Assembly: GCA_003550305.1 (NCBI GenBank)
Contig: QKYT01000061.1
Span: 43,534 to 107,533, forward strand
Direction of reading: 5' to 3'
DNA: 64,000 bases
Origin: Glomus cerebriforme
Taxonomy: Eukaryota; Glomeromycota; Glomeromycetes; Glomerales; Glomeraceae
The notes under the pieces were generated by a model that saw only the letters and a list, made by a program, of their open reading frames with translations, did not search any database and was not told the origin of the DNA. The position numbers were made by a program, and so were the translations under genes. This document shows, piece after piece, positions 28,810 through 40,891 of this stretch (its first letter is position 1; every line of letters begins with the position of its first letter).

Positions 28810-29757
28810 TTATAATTCAGGTGGTAAAGGGGGATTCCTAGCTAATTTAGGATTAAATTCTTTAAATTCTTTAACCATTTCATTAGTAATGCTTTTAGAT
28901 TCGGAACGTGGGGGAATTTTTTCCCATAAACCTTCTAAATTACGATATTTTCTTGCTTCAGAGGTAAAAAGATGTACAAAAATCGATCCTGTATCTATTA
29001 ATACCCAATCTTCCGAATCGCGTCCTTCAACAATTGGATAACTATGTGATGAATTTGTTGGATCAGAGTTTTGTATTTGTGTTTCATTTTTCAACTAATA
29101 AAATAAAAGTAAATATTATTTTAAAAAAAATATTAAAATGTTAAGCTCTTTGCTCAAGAAATATATATTTATATCTACCATCTTATAGAGTCCATCTACC
29201 GCTCCAACTAAATGTCTGGTAGTCTTTCCTTCACCTATAATCATCCAATCAGTAAAATCACATTTTTGTCTTACATCAATTACACTTATATTTTCTACTC
29301 CTTCTTCCTCCAACAATCTAACAATATTCAAAAATTTCGTTCGTTGAAGATCATCACTTTCCAATAACTTATACTTGCTTACATCAGAAGAATTATCCGA
29401 AAGTGAGTCTGCCTTTCTTTGCCATAATGGTATGAAATCTCCATTTTCTTGTGGATTATCATAAGCTGGATCAACAAACCAAGCATCATCTGCATCATTA
29501 TGTTCTTCTGGAAAAAGCTCTGGATATAATGATTTATCTATTTCTTCAACTTCCTCCCCTTCTATCTCTATTCTTTCTACTTGGCTAGCAAACTCTTTGA
29601 CATTTGTTTGTGTGGAAAAATAAACTTGTCTTTGTATGAAATTTATATTTGGTTTTGGAATTATGTTTGAATATGGATATAGATAATTTATTGGTCTTTT
29701 ATAAAGTTTTTTCGAAAAAGTTGAAATTGCTAACCTTCGTATCATAATTGAATTCAT
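28810..29757 (-). CDS. Mitochondrial RsfS/MALSU1-type ribosome factor
   Basis: RsfS/Iojap-domain protein; in mitochondria (MALSU1, and the N-terminal domain of yeast Atp25) it binds uL14m and assists large-subunit assembly or blocks early subunit joining. Two exons: 29757 to about 29180, ending GAVDGLYKM, and about 29096-28810, starting LKNETQIQ. Total is near 285 residues. The N-terminus (MNSIMIRRLAISTFSKKLYK) is basic and acid-free, a good presequence. The RsfS domain has NISVIDVRQKCDFTDWMIIG, then EGKTTRHLVGAVDG, and in exon 2 VEGRDSEDWVLIDTGSIFVH and LEGLWEKIP. There is no Atp25-type C-terminal domain, so it is the stand-alone form. Confidence 0.87.
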
Positions 29758-29954
29758 TTGGGATAAAGAAATTTTATTTTAAAGATCATCAAATAATGGT
29801 GGCTTAGTGTTATACAAAAAGTTACCAACTTTTTTTAGACAATACAAATTCTTTTCGAAATTTTTTTTGTAAGTATTTAGTCATCCAGTAACTTTAAAAA
29901 AAAAAATTTAAAAAATTTTCCTGATCAATATTTTAGGAATTCTAAGATCTGGAT
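29758..29954. promoter_or_regulatory. Bidirectional promoter of two mitoribosome genes
   Basis: There are 197 bp between the ATG of the RsfS-like factor (minus) and the ATG of bL32m (plus). Both products act on the mitochondrial large subunit, so co-expression from one promoter region is plausible. The region has a short A/T homopolymer and no clear known element. Confidence 0.45.
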
Positions 29955-30320
29955 ATGTTATTAAGTCGATATTTTACCATATATAATCGCGCTTTAATTT
30001 CTGCTTCAATCTCTGCTTCAACTTCTACGCCACTTACAACCCTGTTGCAATCCCTTTGGAAAGATTCTCAAAGAAGAACTGGCACTTTATTTGGTTTGGC
30101 TGAAGTATTAGGACCAATTTTATGGGCTGTTCCAAAGAAAAAGACTTCTCATTCAAAGAAAAGAATGCGTTCTGCAAATAAAGGATTGAAAGATAAAACG
30201 AATATAATTGATTGTCCTGGATGTGGTCAAAAGCATTTGATTCATCACTTATGTTTCAATTGTTATAAAGATTTTAATTATAGAGAAAAGATGAAAAGAG
30301 ATGGTTTATCATTTTATTGA
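29955..30320 (+). CDS. MRPL32: Mitochondrial large-subunit ribosomal protein bL32m
   Basis: Structural protein of the mitochondrial 54S subunit. Single exon, 121 residues. A basic and Ser/Ala-rich presequence precedes the conserved mature start AVPKKKTSHSKKRMR (from residue 58), the place where m-AAA protease trims yeast bL32m. The zinc site is complete: Cys87, Cys90, Cys100 and Cys103 (CPGC..CFNC). The end, REKMKRDGLSFY, is typical. Its stop codon lies only 53 bp from the stop codon of the convergent GCP3 gene, so the 3' UTRs probably overlap. Confidence 0.93.
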   Translation: MLLSRYFTIYNRALISASISASTSTPLTTLLQSLWKDSQRRTGTLFGLAEVLGPILWAVPKKKTSHSKKRMRSANKGLKDKTNIIDCPGCGQKHLIHHLCFNCYKDFNYREKMKRDGLSFY

Positions 30321-30373
30321 CATAATTCCGTATTTCTTATATAACAATTAAAGACGGAACTGTTAATATTAAA

Positions 30374-33300
30374 TTAATTGCCAATCACCCTTTTCCCGCT
30401 ATTCCCGCTATTTTTGCTAACTTCTTGATAAAATTCATTGAAATCGAGCCGAACACTAAGAAATCTCAAATCCGTATCGTGATGTTGAGACAAAGTCATC
30501 AATAAATTCACCACTTCACCCTTAATGTATATTAAAAGAAAATTTAATGATTTTTTTACAAAAATTAAAAATAATTAAATTTCTTGATATGTAATTACTT
30601 TGAATAATCCAGCAACTTCTTCTAAACGTTCTTGAATCGGCTTAAAATTTTCCCTGATATTTTGATTTGCAGATTTATTTAAACTGGGATACCAAATTCT
30701 CTCTGGCTTTGGCGTATAAGAGTCAATACTTGTTTCTTTCAAGGCAAAACTATGAAGTTCATCCTATTATCGAAATTGGAATGATTTAAAAAATTAATAG
30801 AAAAAATTTACATGGGTACGTTTATAAAATATATAGAATATAACTTTACCAATACATTCTTGTACTGTAATATATATCCTATAATTTTCAAGAGTCTTGA
30901 CAGATAATTCTTTAAATTAATTTTTTTTTTTTTTTGAAATATATATATATATATACATTAAATATTTTTAGTAAAAGTAAAAAATTGAGTATTAACATAT
31001 ACGATAGATTTACCTGATTATTCGAGGTGCCTAGAAAACATTTTGTTGTGACATTCGTTAAGTATTTATTATGTGCCTCAATAAGAGAATCCAAGTCTCC
31101 AGATTTTTTATTAATGCCAGTCACAAGTTCGTCCCAAGAACATTCAATCACCTATAAAATAATTTAATTTAAATAATTATATTATTGGTTGCAAAATTTT
31201 AAAACTAATATATAATTTACCTCAAATAAAATATAATATTGTAATTGATACACAAAATGTATCATTTCACTGCAAACTAATCTACTAGTATTTATTTCTT
31301 TTTTAATCTCTGAAAGAATAAAACAAAATTAGGAAAAAAACAAATATTTATTAATGATAATATATATGTCATAAAATTTTATACCTTTAATTTGATATAA
31401 ACTCCTTGCGCTAGTTGTATTACGACGCCAAGCAGATGATAAGTCATGCTCGACACGTTTTAAACGCCACAAAAAATTGAATAATTTAAGATATCGTTGC
31501 ATTTCTTGTGGTGTGAAAATTGTGTTTATAGGAGAATCGACATGATAATCTAAGCTGAAAACGTCCCAACCGATATCACCAGAAGAGATCTATTTAAAGA
31601 TATATGTTAAAAATAATTTTTTATATATTAAGTATCATTTTCTTATCTGACCTCAAGAAGCCTAACATCCAACCTCCGAAGAATATCAGGATCATCGTAT
31701 TGGGCATTTGATGCACGAATAGCGGCTTCTAAAGTACCTGTAAGATTATGGCGGTAAAGAGTATTCGCGGGTTTCGAAAGGCCAGATCTATCAAAAAATA
31801 AATAAATAAGATTTCAAATTATTCAAAGAATTGGTTATAGAAATTAATTAAACCTTACCCTAGTTGAGTCATTAAATGCTGTATAAAATCACCTTGGCCA
31901 AGCAATAAATAACGCTTCAAAGCGGTTAAATGCTCCCTGAGTTTATATTTAGTAAATAAAATATTCAACAATCTTTGACTTGTGGCAGTATACGTGGCAT
32001 CAATCGAACTTTCAAGTGCTATAATATCGCCGTATTTCAACACTGTGTTTCACAATCCGTAAAAGTGTCATATTAGCATACTACAAGAATTATATTAAAA
32101 GTTAAAAATATTTACATTTGTCGGCTCCTGTTGCTTTTCCATTAGTAACTACCCAATCACTATCATGACAGCTATAACGAATAAAATTTAGCGATTTTCC
32201 TATAGAAAATATCTAATTATAAAGTTGTGAATATTTGAATATTTATTATTCGTTTCTCGAAGGAAATAAGGAAAATTAAACATTCATAATTAAAACCTTA
32301 CTTTTTTTGCAAGTAATGTGCTAATGAAAGTTGGTTGCATATTTTGACGATATTTATATTTTAGCTGCCACAAATTTTCTTCTAAAACATTAGGATCGCA
32401 CTCAACGAAAAACTCTTCAAACGGATCCTCCAATTCACCCTCATATATCCAACGTTGCAACATTTCAAAGAATGGACGCGATACCTGTAATATTATCATT
32501 GAAAAATTGCATAAGGTGGTATCTAAGTTTAAATCTTTTTCTATTAATATAATAATTACCTCTTCAAGTGTATTGTTAATAAATTGTTGAATAAATGGAT
32601 CTCCATGATTCGTATAATTATAAATCGTCGAAACCAATGCTCCACCCCTTTGTTTTTTACAACAATCAACAAGGACTGACATTATTCGAAATTTTAAAAG
32701 TGACTCTTGTGTCCATACCAAAAGTCGCTTTAAGGTAAGTCCCTGAGAAGAAATCTGTTGTCCTTCAACTTGTTTTGTAACTTGAGCTTCCAAAATAGCA
32801 ATGAATTTATAGTACTCAGTCAATTCACGTTGTAGGGCGGAGCAGAAGGCCTGATTGATTTTGTGATATATTTAAAATTCTAGTTGAATTTAATATATTT
32901 AAAATAACTAAAACAATTACCTGGCCAACAAGTCCAATAGAAGGATCATTAACATTTAAAGACACGAATTCATTAACGCGTTTATAGAGCCATCCTAATT
33001 CTGTAAGCCTATGTAAAAGGTCACGTGTCGATCGATTAATATCTAACTGTTGATTGAAAAAATTATTAATAGTTATAGGCTGAATAATAATATATAACTC
33101 TCTCTTACGATCCATAATTATTTGCGCATACTTTTGGATCGATTATATATGACGAGCTATCTTCACTATATTTAATAAATTGTCCGTTAATTCCTTGAAA
33201 TATAAATACAATGTCACGTAACAACATTGCTTCAGACACTTCGACATTAGCTAAGAATATTAAAAAAAAAAAAAAAAAATAACTAAATAAATAAATTTAA

Positions 33301-34364
33301 AAATTTGAATAAATCTGATATTAATAATATAGTATAATGGTAACATACAATTCTCCAACTCTGCCAATTGCTTTATCAAGATGGTTCTGGAAGACAATTC
33401 TTCTTTCGAAACTTTAATAGTAGAAACCTTAGGTGACGAAGGAACGGTTGAAATAAATCGATTTGCCTCCTCCTCAGATGATTGTTTATTTTTTTCAATA
33501 TTACGAAAATTGGATAAATTTTGTAAACCACGATATGAAAATGCTTGTTCAAGAGGCTAAAATGGAAGAAATAAAATAAATTTTTAAATAATATAAAATT
33601 TAAACTCAGAAAGTACATTATAATTGAACTGACTGATGTGTTTATAATTTTGCCCATTTCACTCATGCTAGATTGATCGCTTAGTGATAATAAAAAATAC
33701 AGTATTGACCATTTCCTCGTTACGGTTGCCTAATGAAATACAATAAAAAATTACAAGATCTATTACAATAGATAAAAAAAATAACTTAATTTTATTTACC
33801 TGGGATTGCAATTTAGAGAATAAATTTGCGAAACGTAAAGCCTTTGACGACGATTTATGTTCTCGAGCCACTAATTGAAAGTACTGGTTAACGAAAGAAT
33901 AAATTAAAATAAAATAAAGATACTTACATTTTTTTTTAATAAGGTCGGATACATGTAGTTCATCGCTCACTACCGAAGGAGTCATTCGACTGACAGAAGA
34001 GACAAACTTAGTTAATATCAAATAATAATAATAATTGATATTAACATGATTTTTTGATATTATAAAAGCGAGGGAGGGTTCATATTTGAATTTACAAAAA
34101 GGTTTAGTAAATTTACCTGCCCAATATTCTCATGCAATATTCGAAAGTTTTTTGTTGACGTGTTGACAGCTCGGCATTATTAACTAACTCAGAGTTTAGA
34201 GTGCCTTTACCGTTTGTTTTATTTGCTGTGTTTGAACTCTCGCGTAAAATGTTTTTAACTAAACGAGCAAGCGAGCGTGAAATACGTTCAACCTCCACAT
34301 CAGCAGCTTGAGAAATTGAGCCTTTTGAACTTGTAGAACTTTGGTTAGCATAGATACTGCTCAT
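30374..34364 (-). CDS. SPC98: Gamma-tubulin complex component 3 (GCP3/Spc98/Alp6)
   Basis: Core subunit of the gamma-tubulin small complex that nucleates microtubules at spindle pole bodies. At least a dozen exons between ATG 34364 and stop 30374. Conserved GCP3 blocks in order: [20 protein letters not shown] (about 32970-33030), [40 protein letters not shown] (about 32400-32460), [59 protein letters not shown] (about 31510-31565) and [12 protein letters not shown] (GRIP2). It ends [16 protein letters not shown] as GCP3 proteins do. The LGWLYKRV and [14 protein letters not shown] blocks separate it from GCP2. The N-terminal about 80 residues are Ser/Asn-rich and poorly conserved. Confidence 0.92.
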
Positions 34365-34711
34365 GATTTTAAGTTAATTTATTCGTGAAAAGTTTCGCGT
34401 TATATATGAATATCATTAACTAATTTGATCATTTGATGTTCAAGCTTGTTCAAGTTAGAATGTTAGATTTTAAATTCACATGATCGCAATTTCGAAATTA
34501 AAATTTTTTATTTATAGTGTAGGCCCGAATTATGGATTACTGTATAGCAAATGGCTTGTGACTCAATGTGAGTACAAAATCATTATCTGAAGATCAGTTA
34601 ATTTATATAAATTGCATCGCGCGAATGATTATACAAAAAATGTAAGTTTTCTATCTTTCCGTTCATTTAAATACCTAAAGAATTATAATCAAATCAGTTA
34701 ACTTTTGTTCA
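34365..34711. promoter_or_regulatory. Divergent promoter region, GCP3 / AsnRS
   Basis: There are 347 bp between the two start codons. AT-rich, with a short GC-containing stretch near 34610 (TTGCATCGCGCGAATG). No known element is certain. Confidence 0.35.
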
Positions 34712-36964
34712 ATGGCTGAAACGCTACAGGAATCTTCTGTACAAGATAGTAAATTTTTTTATTTGAATCCGATCCATTTCTTTGATATAACTTTACTCAT
34801 TTTATACCGATTTTTTTTTACCACATAGGTGAAACTGTATATGTTGACGAGGTGCAAGGCTCTGACGAAACCTCTACAGGAACTCAGAATGCTCCTTATA
34901 AAACGGTTGTTCGCGCTCTTCAAGTAAAAGGCGATAATATAAAAATCCTAGTCCGAAAAACTCCCGAGGAAGGTTATAAAGATATATCAGGTGCTGCTTT
35001 GAAAAAGGCAAAGAAACGAGTTGAAGACTTGGCGAAAAAGGCCAAGAAGGAGGATGAAAAAAAGAAGGTGGAAGCTGAAAAGGCAAAACTTCAACGAGAA
35101 GAAGAAGAAAGAAAACTGGAGGAAGCAAAAAAAGTTGTTCTTGAGCAAGATCATAATCTTCCACAAGCAATAAAGGTAAATGTCTGGAAGTTATCTCTTG
35201 CATATCTGCTACTGAAAATCACAGATAACTATTTTATTAATTGAAATTAAGCTAATTTCTTTTTTTAAAAAAAAAAAAAAAATTAGATAAAAATTCGGCA
35301 ATCAGTTACTAGTCGTGGAAAACGCGTCAAAGTATCTGGATGGGTTCATCGTCTTCGCACACAAGGAAAAGACATGAAATTTATAGTTTTGAGAGACGGT
35401 TCTGGTTATCTTCAATGTCTTCTTACAGGAAAATTGGTTTGTATAGAAATTTATTTTTCAATTTAGCTTGCTTTGCAATAATTAACTGTTAACTGTATTT
35501 ATGTATTCAGTGTCATACATATGATGCATTGACTTTATCCCTTGAATCGACAATTACAATTTATGGGGTCATATCAGAATTACCTGCCGGGAAGACGGTA
35601 AAAATATAATATATATTATCGGTTTTTTCCTTATCTCATTGTTCTTTTATTAATAACATATTTAAATTATTAGGCTCCTGATAATCACGAGCTTCTTGCT
35701 GATTATTGGGAAGTTATTCATAATGCACCAGGTGGCGATGATGCATTTACTAACAAACTTAATTCTGAATCTGATCCATCTGTATTATATGAACAACGCC
35801 ATCTGGTTATTCGAGGAGAAACTGCATCTGCCGTCCTGAAAGCTCGATCTGCAATTATGAAGGCATTTCGCGATCATTTCGATGATAATGGATTTACAGA
35901 AATTAATCCTCCTTGCATGGTCCAAACTCAAGTTGAGGGTGGAAGTACATTGTTCGAAATGAACTATTACGGTGAAAAGGTAGGAAAGATAAAAAGATTA
36001 CTTTTAAAATATGAATTATAATCATTATTATTTGAATATTTATTGTTTTAGGCATATCTTACACAAACCTCCCAACTATACCTCGAGACATGTCTCCCGT
36101 CACTTGGAGACGTATATTGTATTTCCGAATCTTACCGTGCTGAAAAATCGCACACTCGTCGTCATTTATCTGAGTGAGTTTATTATTAATATCAACTCTT
36201 AAATTTGTAACTTTAGAAATATTTAATCGTTTATTAAATTAAAGGTACTCCCATTTGGAAGCCGAAATGGCTTTTATTACATTTGATGATTTGTTGAATA
36301 CTTTGGAAAATCTAATTTGCGATACAGTTGAACGTGTTCTTGCACATGAAACAACTCGCAAATTAGTTTACCAACTTCATCCGGAATTTGTACTACCTCA
36401 ACGTCCATTTTTACGTATGGACTATAAAGATGCGATTCAGTATCTCAAAGACCATAATATTAAAAAAGAAGATGGCAGTTTTTATGAATTTGGTGAAGAT
36501 ATTCCAGAATCTCCTGAACGTGCTATGACAGATCAAATCAATAAACCAATTTTTCTTTGTAGATTTCCCACTGAAATAAAGGCGTTTTATATGAAACGAT
36601 GCGCTGAAGATAATCGGGTAACGGAGAGTGTGGATGTTTTAATGCCTGGCGTAGGAGAAATTATTGGTGGGAGTATGAGGATAACAGATATGAACGAATT
36701 ATTAGCAGGATATAAGAGAGAAGGTAGAATAATTTTAATTTACTTCTTTAATTTATTTTCTTCTAACTTTTTTTTTCATTTTATTACTATATAGGAATTG
36801 ATCCTACACCTTATTATTGGTACACAGATCAACGAAAATACGGGACAACTGAACATGGAGGATTTGGATTAGGTGTTGAGCGCTTTTTGGCTTGGTTGTT
36901 AAAACGTGATACGGTGAAAGAATGTTGTTTATACCCAAGATTTATGGGACGTTGTTTACCATGA
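34712..36964 (+). CDS. Asparaginyl-tRNA synthetase, cytosolic
   Basis: Class IIb synthetase charging tRNA-Asn (yeast Ded81, human NARS1). Eight or so exons, roughly 560 residues, ATG at 34712. The eukaryote-specific N-terminal extension is present ([13 protein letters not shown] with [14 protein letters not shown]), followed by a charged Lys/Glu coiled coil, the OB-fold anticodon domain ([20 protein letters not shown]) and the catalytic core. Motif 1 covers [20 protein letters not shown], motif 2 covers [20 protein letters not shown], and motif 3 is [15 protein letters not shown]. The GGST-type loop favours Asn over Asp. No mitochondrial presequence is visible. It ends [11 protein letters not shown], close to the usual PRFxxRCxP. 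Confidence 0.94.
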
Positions 36965-37549
36965 ATTATGATTTACTAAAATATTTATTTAATGTATTTC
37001 GTCATTTCTGAATAATAAAAGATTCTAGAAAATTTTCTCATTGTTTTAAATTAATTTATAAGTACATACTTAAAACTCAGAGATCAGGAGATCAGATGAT
37101 TTGAAACTTTTCCGTTTTGATTTGTAAATATTTGCTATCTGCATAATCATTAACCAATGGACGATATGTTTTAATGTTGGCCAACTAACGAATAATTTTG
37201 CTCACCGAAATTTACCGATTTGTGTTGTTTTTGATGACGAATACTTGTACAAAATTTAGGGGCCTTTATTTTGAAGATTACCGTCTAGCTTGATCAAACA
37301 CATCAAAAAAAAAAAAAAAAAAGTTTCGAAAAAAAAAATCCCCAAGCGTTTCTTATAGGTTCATTAAAAGAAACTTTATATTAGGGGTCTTTCAATTTTA
37401 TTGTTCTTTTTATTAGAGTTCGAGGATACGAGCTCGATTTTTTGACGGTCTTTTTCCACCAGTACGACCTTTACAATTTATTACTTGTGTTTATGTTGTT
37501 CTCCCATTCGGAAGGATTTGGGACTGAGAGTTATACTGACAAATCAACA
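36965..37549. other. Intergenic and 5' UTR before the 4-RRM gene
   Basis: About 580 bp. An A-rich run lies at about 37303-37340. The reading frame of the next gene is open upstream to 37442 without an ATG before 37493, so part of this region is probably 5' UTR. Confidence 0.4.
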
Positions 37550-39382
37550 ATGAAACGTCCTAACGATTACGGAAATCAAAGTCACGATAGCAACCAGAAA
37601 AAACCACGTTTTGGACAAAGCGCTTACAGCGGTAACAATTACTCTTTGGGTGGAGGTATGAGAGGTGACCTTGTACAAGGTTCTTCAAATAGTGATTTAT
37701 ACAGTCATTTTCCTCCTGTTGGTCCATCAGCAATGATGATGGGTAACCCTTCATACTCTCAAGGTACAGCTGGTTTTCACCATCATCCAGGTCATACTGC
37801 CGGCCACTTTGCAACCATGAGCGGGTATCACCAATCGCAATACGCTACTTCAATGAGTCAATATACTCCTAACGTCAGCAGCATGGTCCCTCAATTTTCT
37901 GGAGCGTTTTCCGCCGCACAATTTCCAACTTCTTACCAACAAACTGCTGTCGCCGCTACTCCTACAAATTCAACTGGTCGAACCGTTTATCTCGGGAACC
38001 TTCCTCCGGACGCACCAGTTGACGAAATTCTCAATCAAGTTAGAGTTGGCCCAATAGAATCGGTCCGTATACTTGCCGATAAAAGTTGTGCTTTTATTTC
38101 GTTTATGGATGGTGCCGCAGCTATGACATTTTATCAAGATGCTTCAACTCGTAAAATCCTTATCCAAGGGCAAGAATTAAAAGTCGGATGGGGTAAAGCT
38201 TCTCCGGTACCTGTAAATGTTCAAGTTGCTGTTTCTACTCAGAATGCTACGCGTAATGTTTATCTGGGTAACCTAGATGAGACAATAACAGAAAGCATTT
38301 TACGTGAAGATTTGTCAAAATATGGCCCTATTGATACTGTAAAAATTGTTAGAGAAAAGAATATTGGGTTTGTTCACTTTTTGACTATTGCTAGTGCCAT
38401 GAAGGCTGTACAGAGCTTACCAACTGAATCGAAATATGCCAATAAAAAAGTAAACTATGGGAAAGATCGATGCGCTCAAAGACCTAATTTAGGAAATGGA
38501 ACGACCGCTCAATATGCTGCGTTTCCAACTGGAGCTATTAACTTTCAAAGTTTCGGTAATATGGGTTTCGCGAGTTTTGATCCATATCAAAATGCAGTCG
38601 TCGCTGCTACTAGTCATCTTGATAACGGCTCTGAACTAAGAAGTCCCACTAGTCCTCTTTTTTCCTCTGCCTCATCTGCTGCCGGTAGTGCAACCTCGGG
38701 TTCTGCTATTGGTAATCGTACGATTTACCTTGGTAATATTCATCCAGATACGTCTTGCGAAGAAATATGTAATGTCATAAGAGGTGGAATTCTCCAACAA
38801 ATTCGCTACATGCCAGAAAAACATATAGCTTTTATCACTTTTATTGATCCTAGTTCTGCCAATAGTTTTATGTATTTGGCTCAACAAGCAGGAGTTATGG
38901 TCAAGAATCGTCGCCTTAAGATTGGCTGGGGGAAAAATCCAGGACCTTTACCAGGATATATTCAATTGGCTGTTAACACTCAAAGTGCCTCTCGTAACGT
39001 TTATGTTGGACAAATTGATGATAATATGAGCGAAGAAAAACTTAAGAGAGATTTTTCCGAATTCGGTGAAATTGAACTTGTTAATATTCTTAAGGAAAAG
39101 AACTGTGGATTTGTCAATTTTACTTCAATCACGTCTGCTATGAAGGCCATCGAAAATATAAAGTTGAAGGAAGAATATAAAAAATTTCGTATCAACTATG
39201 GTAAAGATCGTTGTGGTAATCCTCCACGAGGAGCTTCTGCTAGCTCAAGTAATGGTACAGGCGGAAAGACCAAGGGACGCAACAACGGAGAATCCGATGC
39301 TAGAGTTCTTCATGCAGGTGATTCGGAAGCAGGAAATATTGATGGCGTGGACGATGAAAATGTGGATGAAGTAGATGAATAA
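37550..39382 (+). CDS. Four-RRM RNA-binding protein, Nrd1/Msa2 type
   Basis: RNA-binding protein of the fission-yeast Nrd1 group (negative regulator of sexual differentiation, stabilises and shuttles mRNAs). Intronless, 610 residues from the ATG at 37550 (MKRPNDYGNQSHDSNQKKPR, with a nuclear-type basic patch). An in-frame ATG at 37493 would add 19 residues; I prefer 37550 for its AACA context. RRM1 is at about residues 143-215 (RTVYLGNLPPDAP), RRM2 at 234-305 (RNVYLGNLDETI), RRM3 at 389-461 (RTIYLGNIHPDT) and RRM4 at 482-550 (RNVYVGQIDDNM). RRM2 and RRM4 both end in NYGKDRC, a mark of this group. The N-terminal 140 residues are Tyr/Gln/Ser/His-rich and probably disordered. Do not confuse it with budding-yeast Nrd1, a different protein. 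Confidence 0.88.
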   Translation: MKRPNDYGNQSHDSNQKKPRFGQSAYSGNNYSLGGGMRGDLVQGSSNSDLYSHFPPVGPSAMMMGNPSYSQGTAGFHHHPGHTAGHFATMSGYHQSQYATSMSQYTPNVSSMVPQFSGAFSAAQFPTSYQQTAVAATPTNSTGRTVYLGNLPPDAPVDEILNQVRVGPIESVRILADKSCAFISFMDGAAAMTFYQDASTRKILIQGQELKVGWGKASPVPVNVQVAVSTQNATRNVYLGNLDETITESILREDLSKYGPIDTVKIVREKNIGFVHFLTIASAMKAVQSLPTESKYANKKVNYGKDRCAQRPNLGNGTTAQYAAFPTGAINFQSFGNMGFASFDPYQNAVVAATSHLDNGSELRSPTSPLFSSASSAAGSATSGSAIGNRTIYLGNIHPDTSCEEICNVIRGGILQQIRYMPEKHIAFITFIDPSSANSFMYLAQQAGVMVKNRRLKIGWGKNPGPLPGYIQLAVNTQSASRNVYVGQIDDNMSEEKLKRDFSEFGEIELVNILKEKNCGFVNFTSITSAMKAIENIKLKEEYKKFRINYGKDRCGNPPRGASASSSNGTGGKTKGRNNGESDARVLHAGDSEAGNIDGVDDENVDEVDE

Positions 39383-40891
39383 TGGAAGCGGTTAGTAAGA
39401 ACCTTAAAAATAATTTGCATTTGAGGAATATTACTTTTTGTTTTCTTAGTTATTCACTTACTTTAGTATTAAGTAGATATTACAGAAAAATTTGGTTTCG
39501 TTAGGGGGTGGAATTTATGGTTGAGGGTGTCTTTTCGATCTCATCCTTACCTTTTCTTGTAGCTATATAATATAAAATTTTCGCTTTTCTTGCATTATAT
39601 ATATATTTTTTTTCTTCCTTTTATTATTCAGTTTTCTTGAAACCTTTGTTTTATTAAAAAATTTTATGTTTAAATTTTCATGATTTGTCGTTTGATTTTT
39701 TCAAAAAAAAAAAAAATTGTTTATTTTCTTATCATATTTTACTTTTATGACCCATTGGTCTATTTGGGTTGTTTGGGTGATCTTATAATTTTTCGAGTAA
39801 TGGGTGTGATTTTTTATTTTATTATTTTTTTTTTAAAAAAAATGTTGGACTGTTTTAATTTTGATCCTCTCAAAAATGTCCTTTAAGTAATTTTATATAG
39901 ATATTAATTTTTCATTTTTTTTTCCCTACCCATTCCCTTTTCATTTTTTTTCTTTAGGTTTCGTAGTTTTTTCTTCTTTAGTTGAAGAGAGTGATCAAAT
40001 TATTTCAATGATTAATTTATTTGATCTTTTCCATTAATTTTGATCATTCTAATTAACTAAATTATATAATTATTTTTGATCATACCAAATTTTCCCTTAT
40101 ATTTGATTTCGTTTTCCTTGTATCTAATTATAAGTCTCCCCTCTTTTTTTATGCCTTTTATCTTTTTTTTTGTGTAAGCTTTTTTTTCGTTTTCGGTATA
40201 TATACTTTTTCTCTACCCTGTTGATTTAATTAAACCTTTTTTTTAAAGGAAAATATATTATATTATTTGGTTTTAATTTTATTTTGGTCTTTTTTTTTTN
40301 ATATATATATATATATATATAAAGCCCTGGTTGGTCATAGATTGCATTTTTGCATTTTATTATTACATACCTATAAAAAAAAATTTTTTTTTTTCAAAAA
40401 ATATACAAAGAAAAGAATATATTTAAAAAAAAAAAAAGATATAAAAATAATAGCCTTTAAATATTTTTATTTTATTTTTTTTTAAAAAAACGGCTTTTAA
40501 TTAATTATTCAAATTATATATTAGTTAATCAATTGCCTCAATTTTTTTTTTCTTTTTTTTTTCAATTGATATTTATCCTAAAGCTATTCATTTCAAATAT
40601 CAATTATACAAGTTTTGTTTTATACAAACGCAGTTTTATTGTTCTTTATTGATTAATTTTATTGTACAATATTTATCGATCAACTTTTTTCACTTTCATT
40701 TACTTTTTTGATTTGAGGATAACTGCCAGATGGTATTTGCCCAACCATATAAATGCCTACGTCTCTAATTATTAATTTTTTTTTTTTGGTTCCACTTTAA
40801 AATACATATAATTTCAACTTATCCAATTATAAGTTTTTCAATCTCTCATTTTTCTGCGACAATAAGGAAGTTAATTACGTCCTTGGGTTTA
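39383..40891 (+). other. T-rich 3' flank, no gene
   Basis: About 1.5 kb strongly enriched in T on the + strand, with runs such as TTTTTTTTCATTTTT and a (TA)n tract at about 40301-40321 beside an N. It includes the 3' UTR of the 4-RRM gene. The open frames here are low-complexity (Phe, Ile, Lys) and I do not accept them as genes. Confidence 0.5.

Noticed and set aside
34874..35203. Leu/Phe-rich antisense frame across AsnRS
   Set aside because: Complement of the Lys/Glu coiled coil of AsnRS.
37560..37814. Antisense open frame inside the 4-RRM gene
   Set aside because: Shadow of a confident coding exon; codon pattern and domains belong to the + strand.
39680..40485. Phe/Ile/Lys-rich open frames
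   Set aside because: Products of T-rich homopolymers and a (TA)n tract, one spanning an N.
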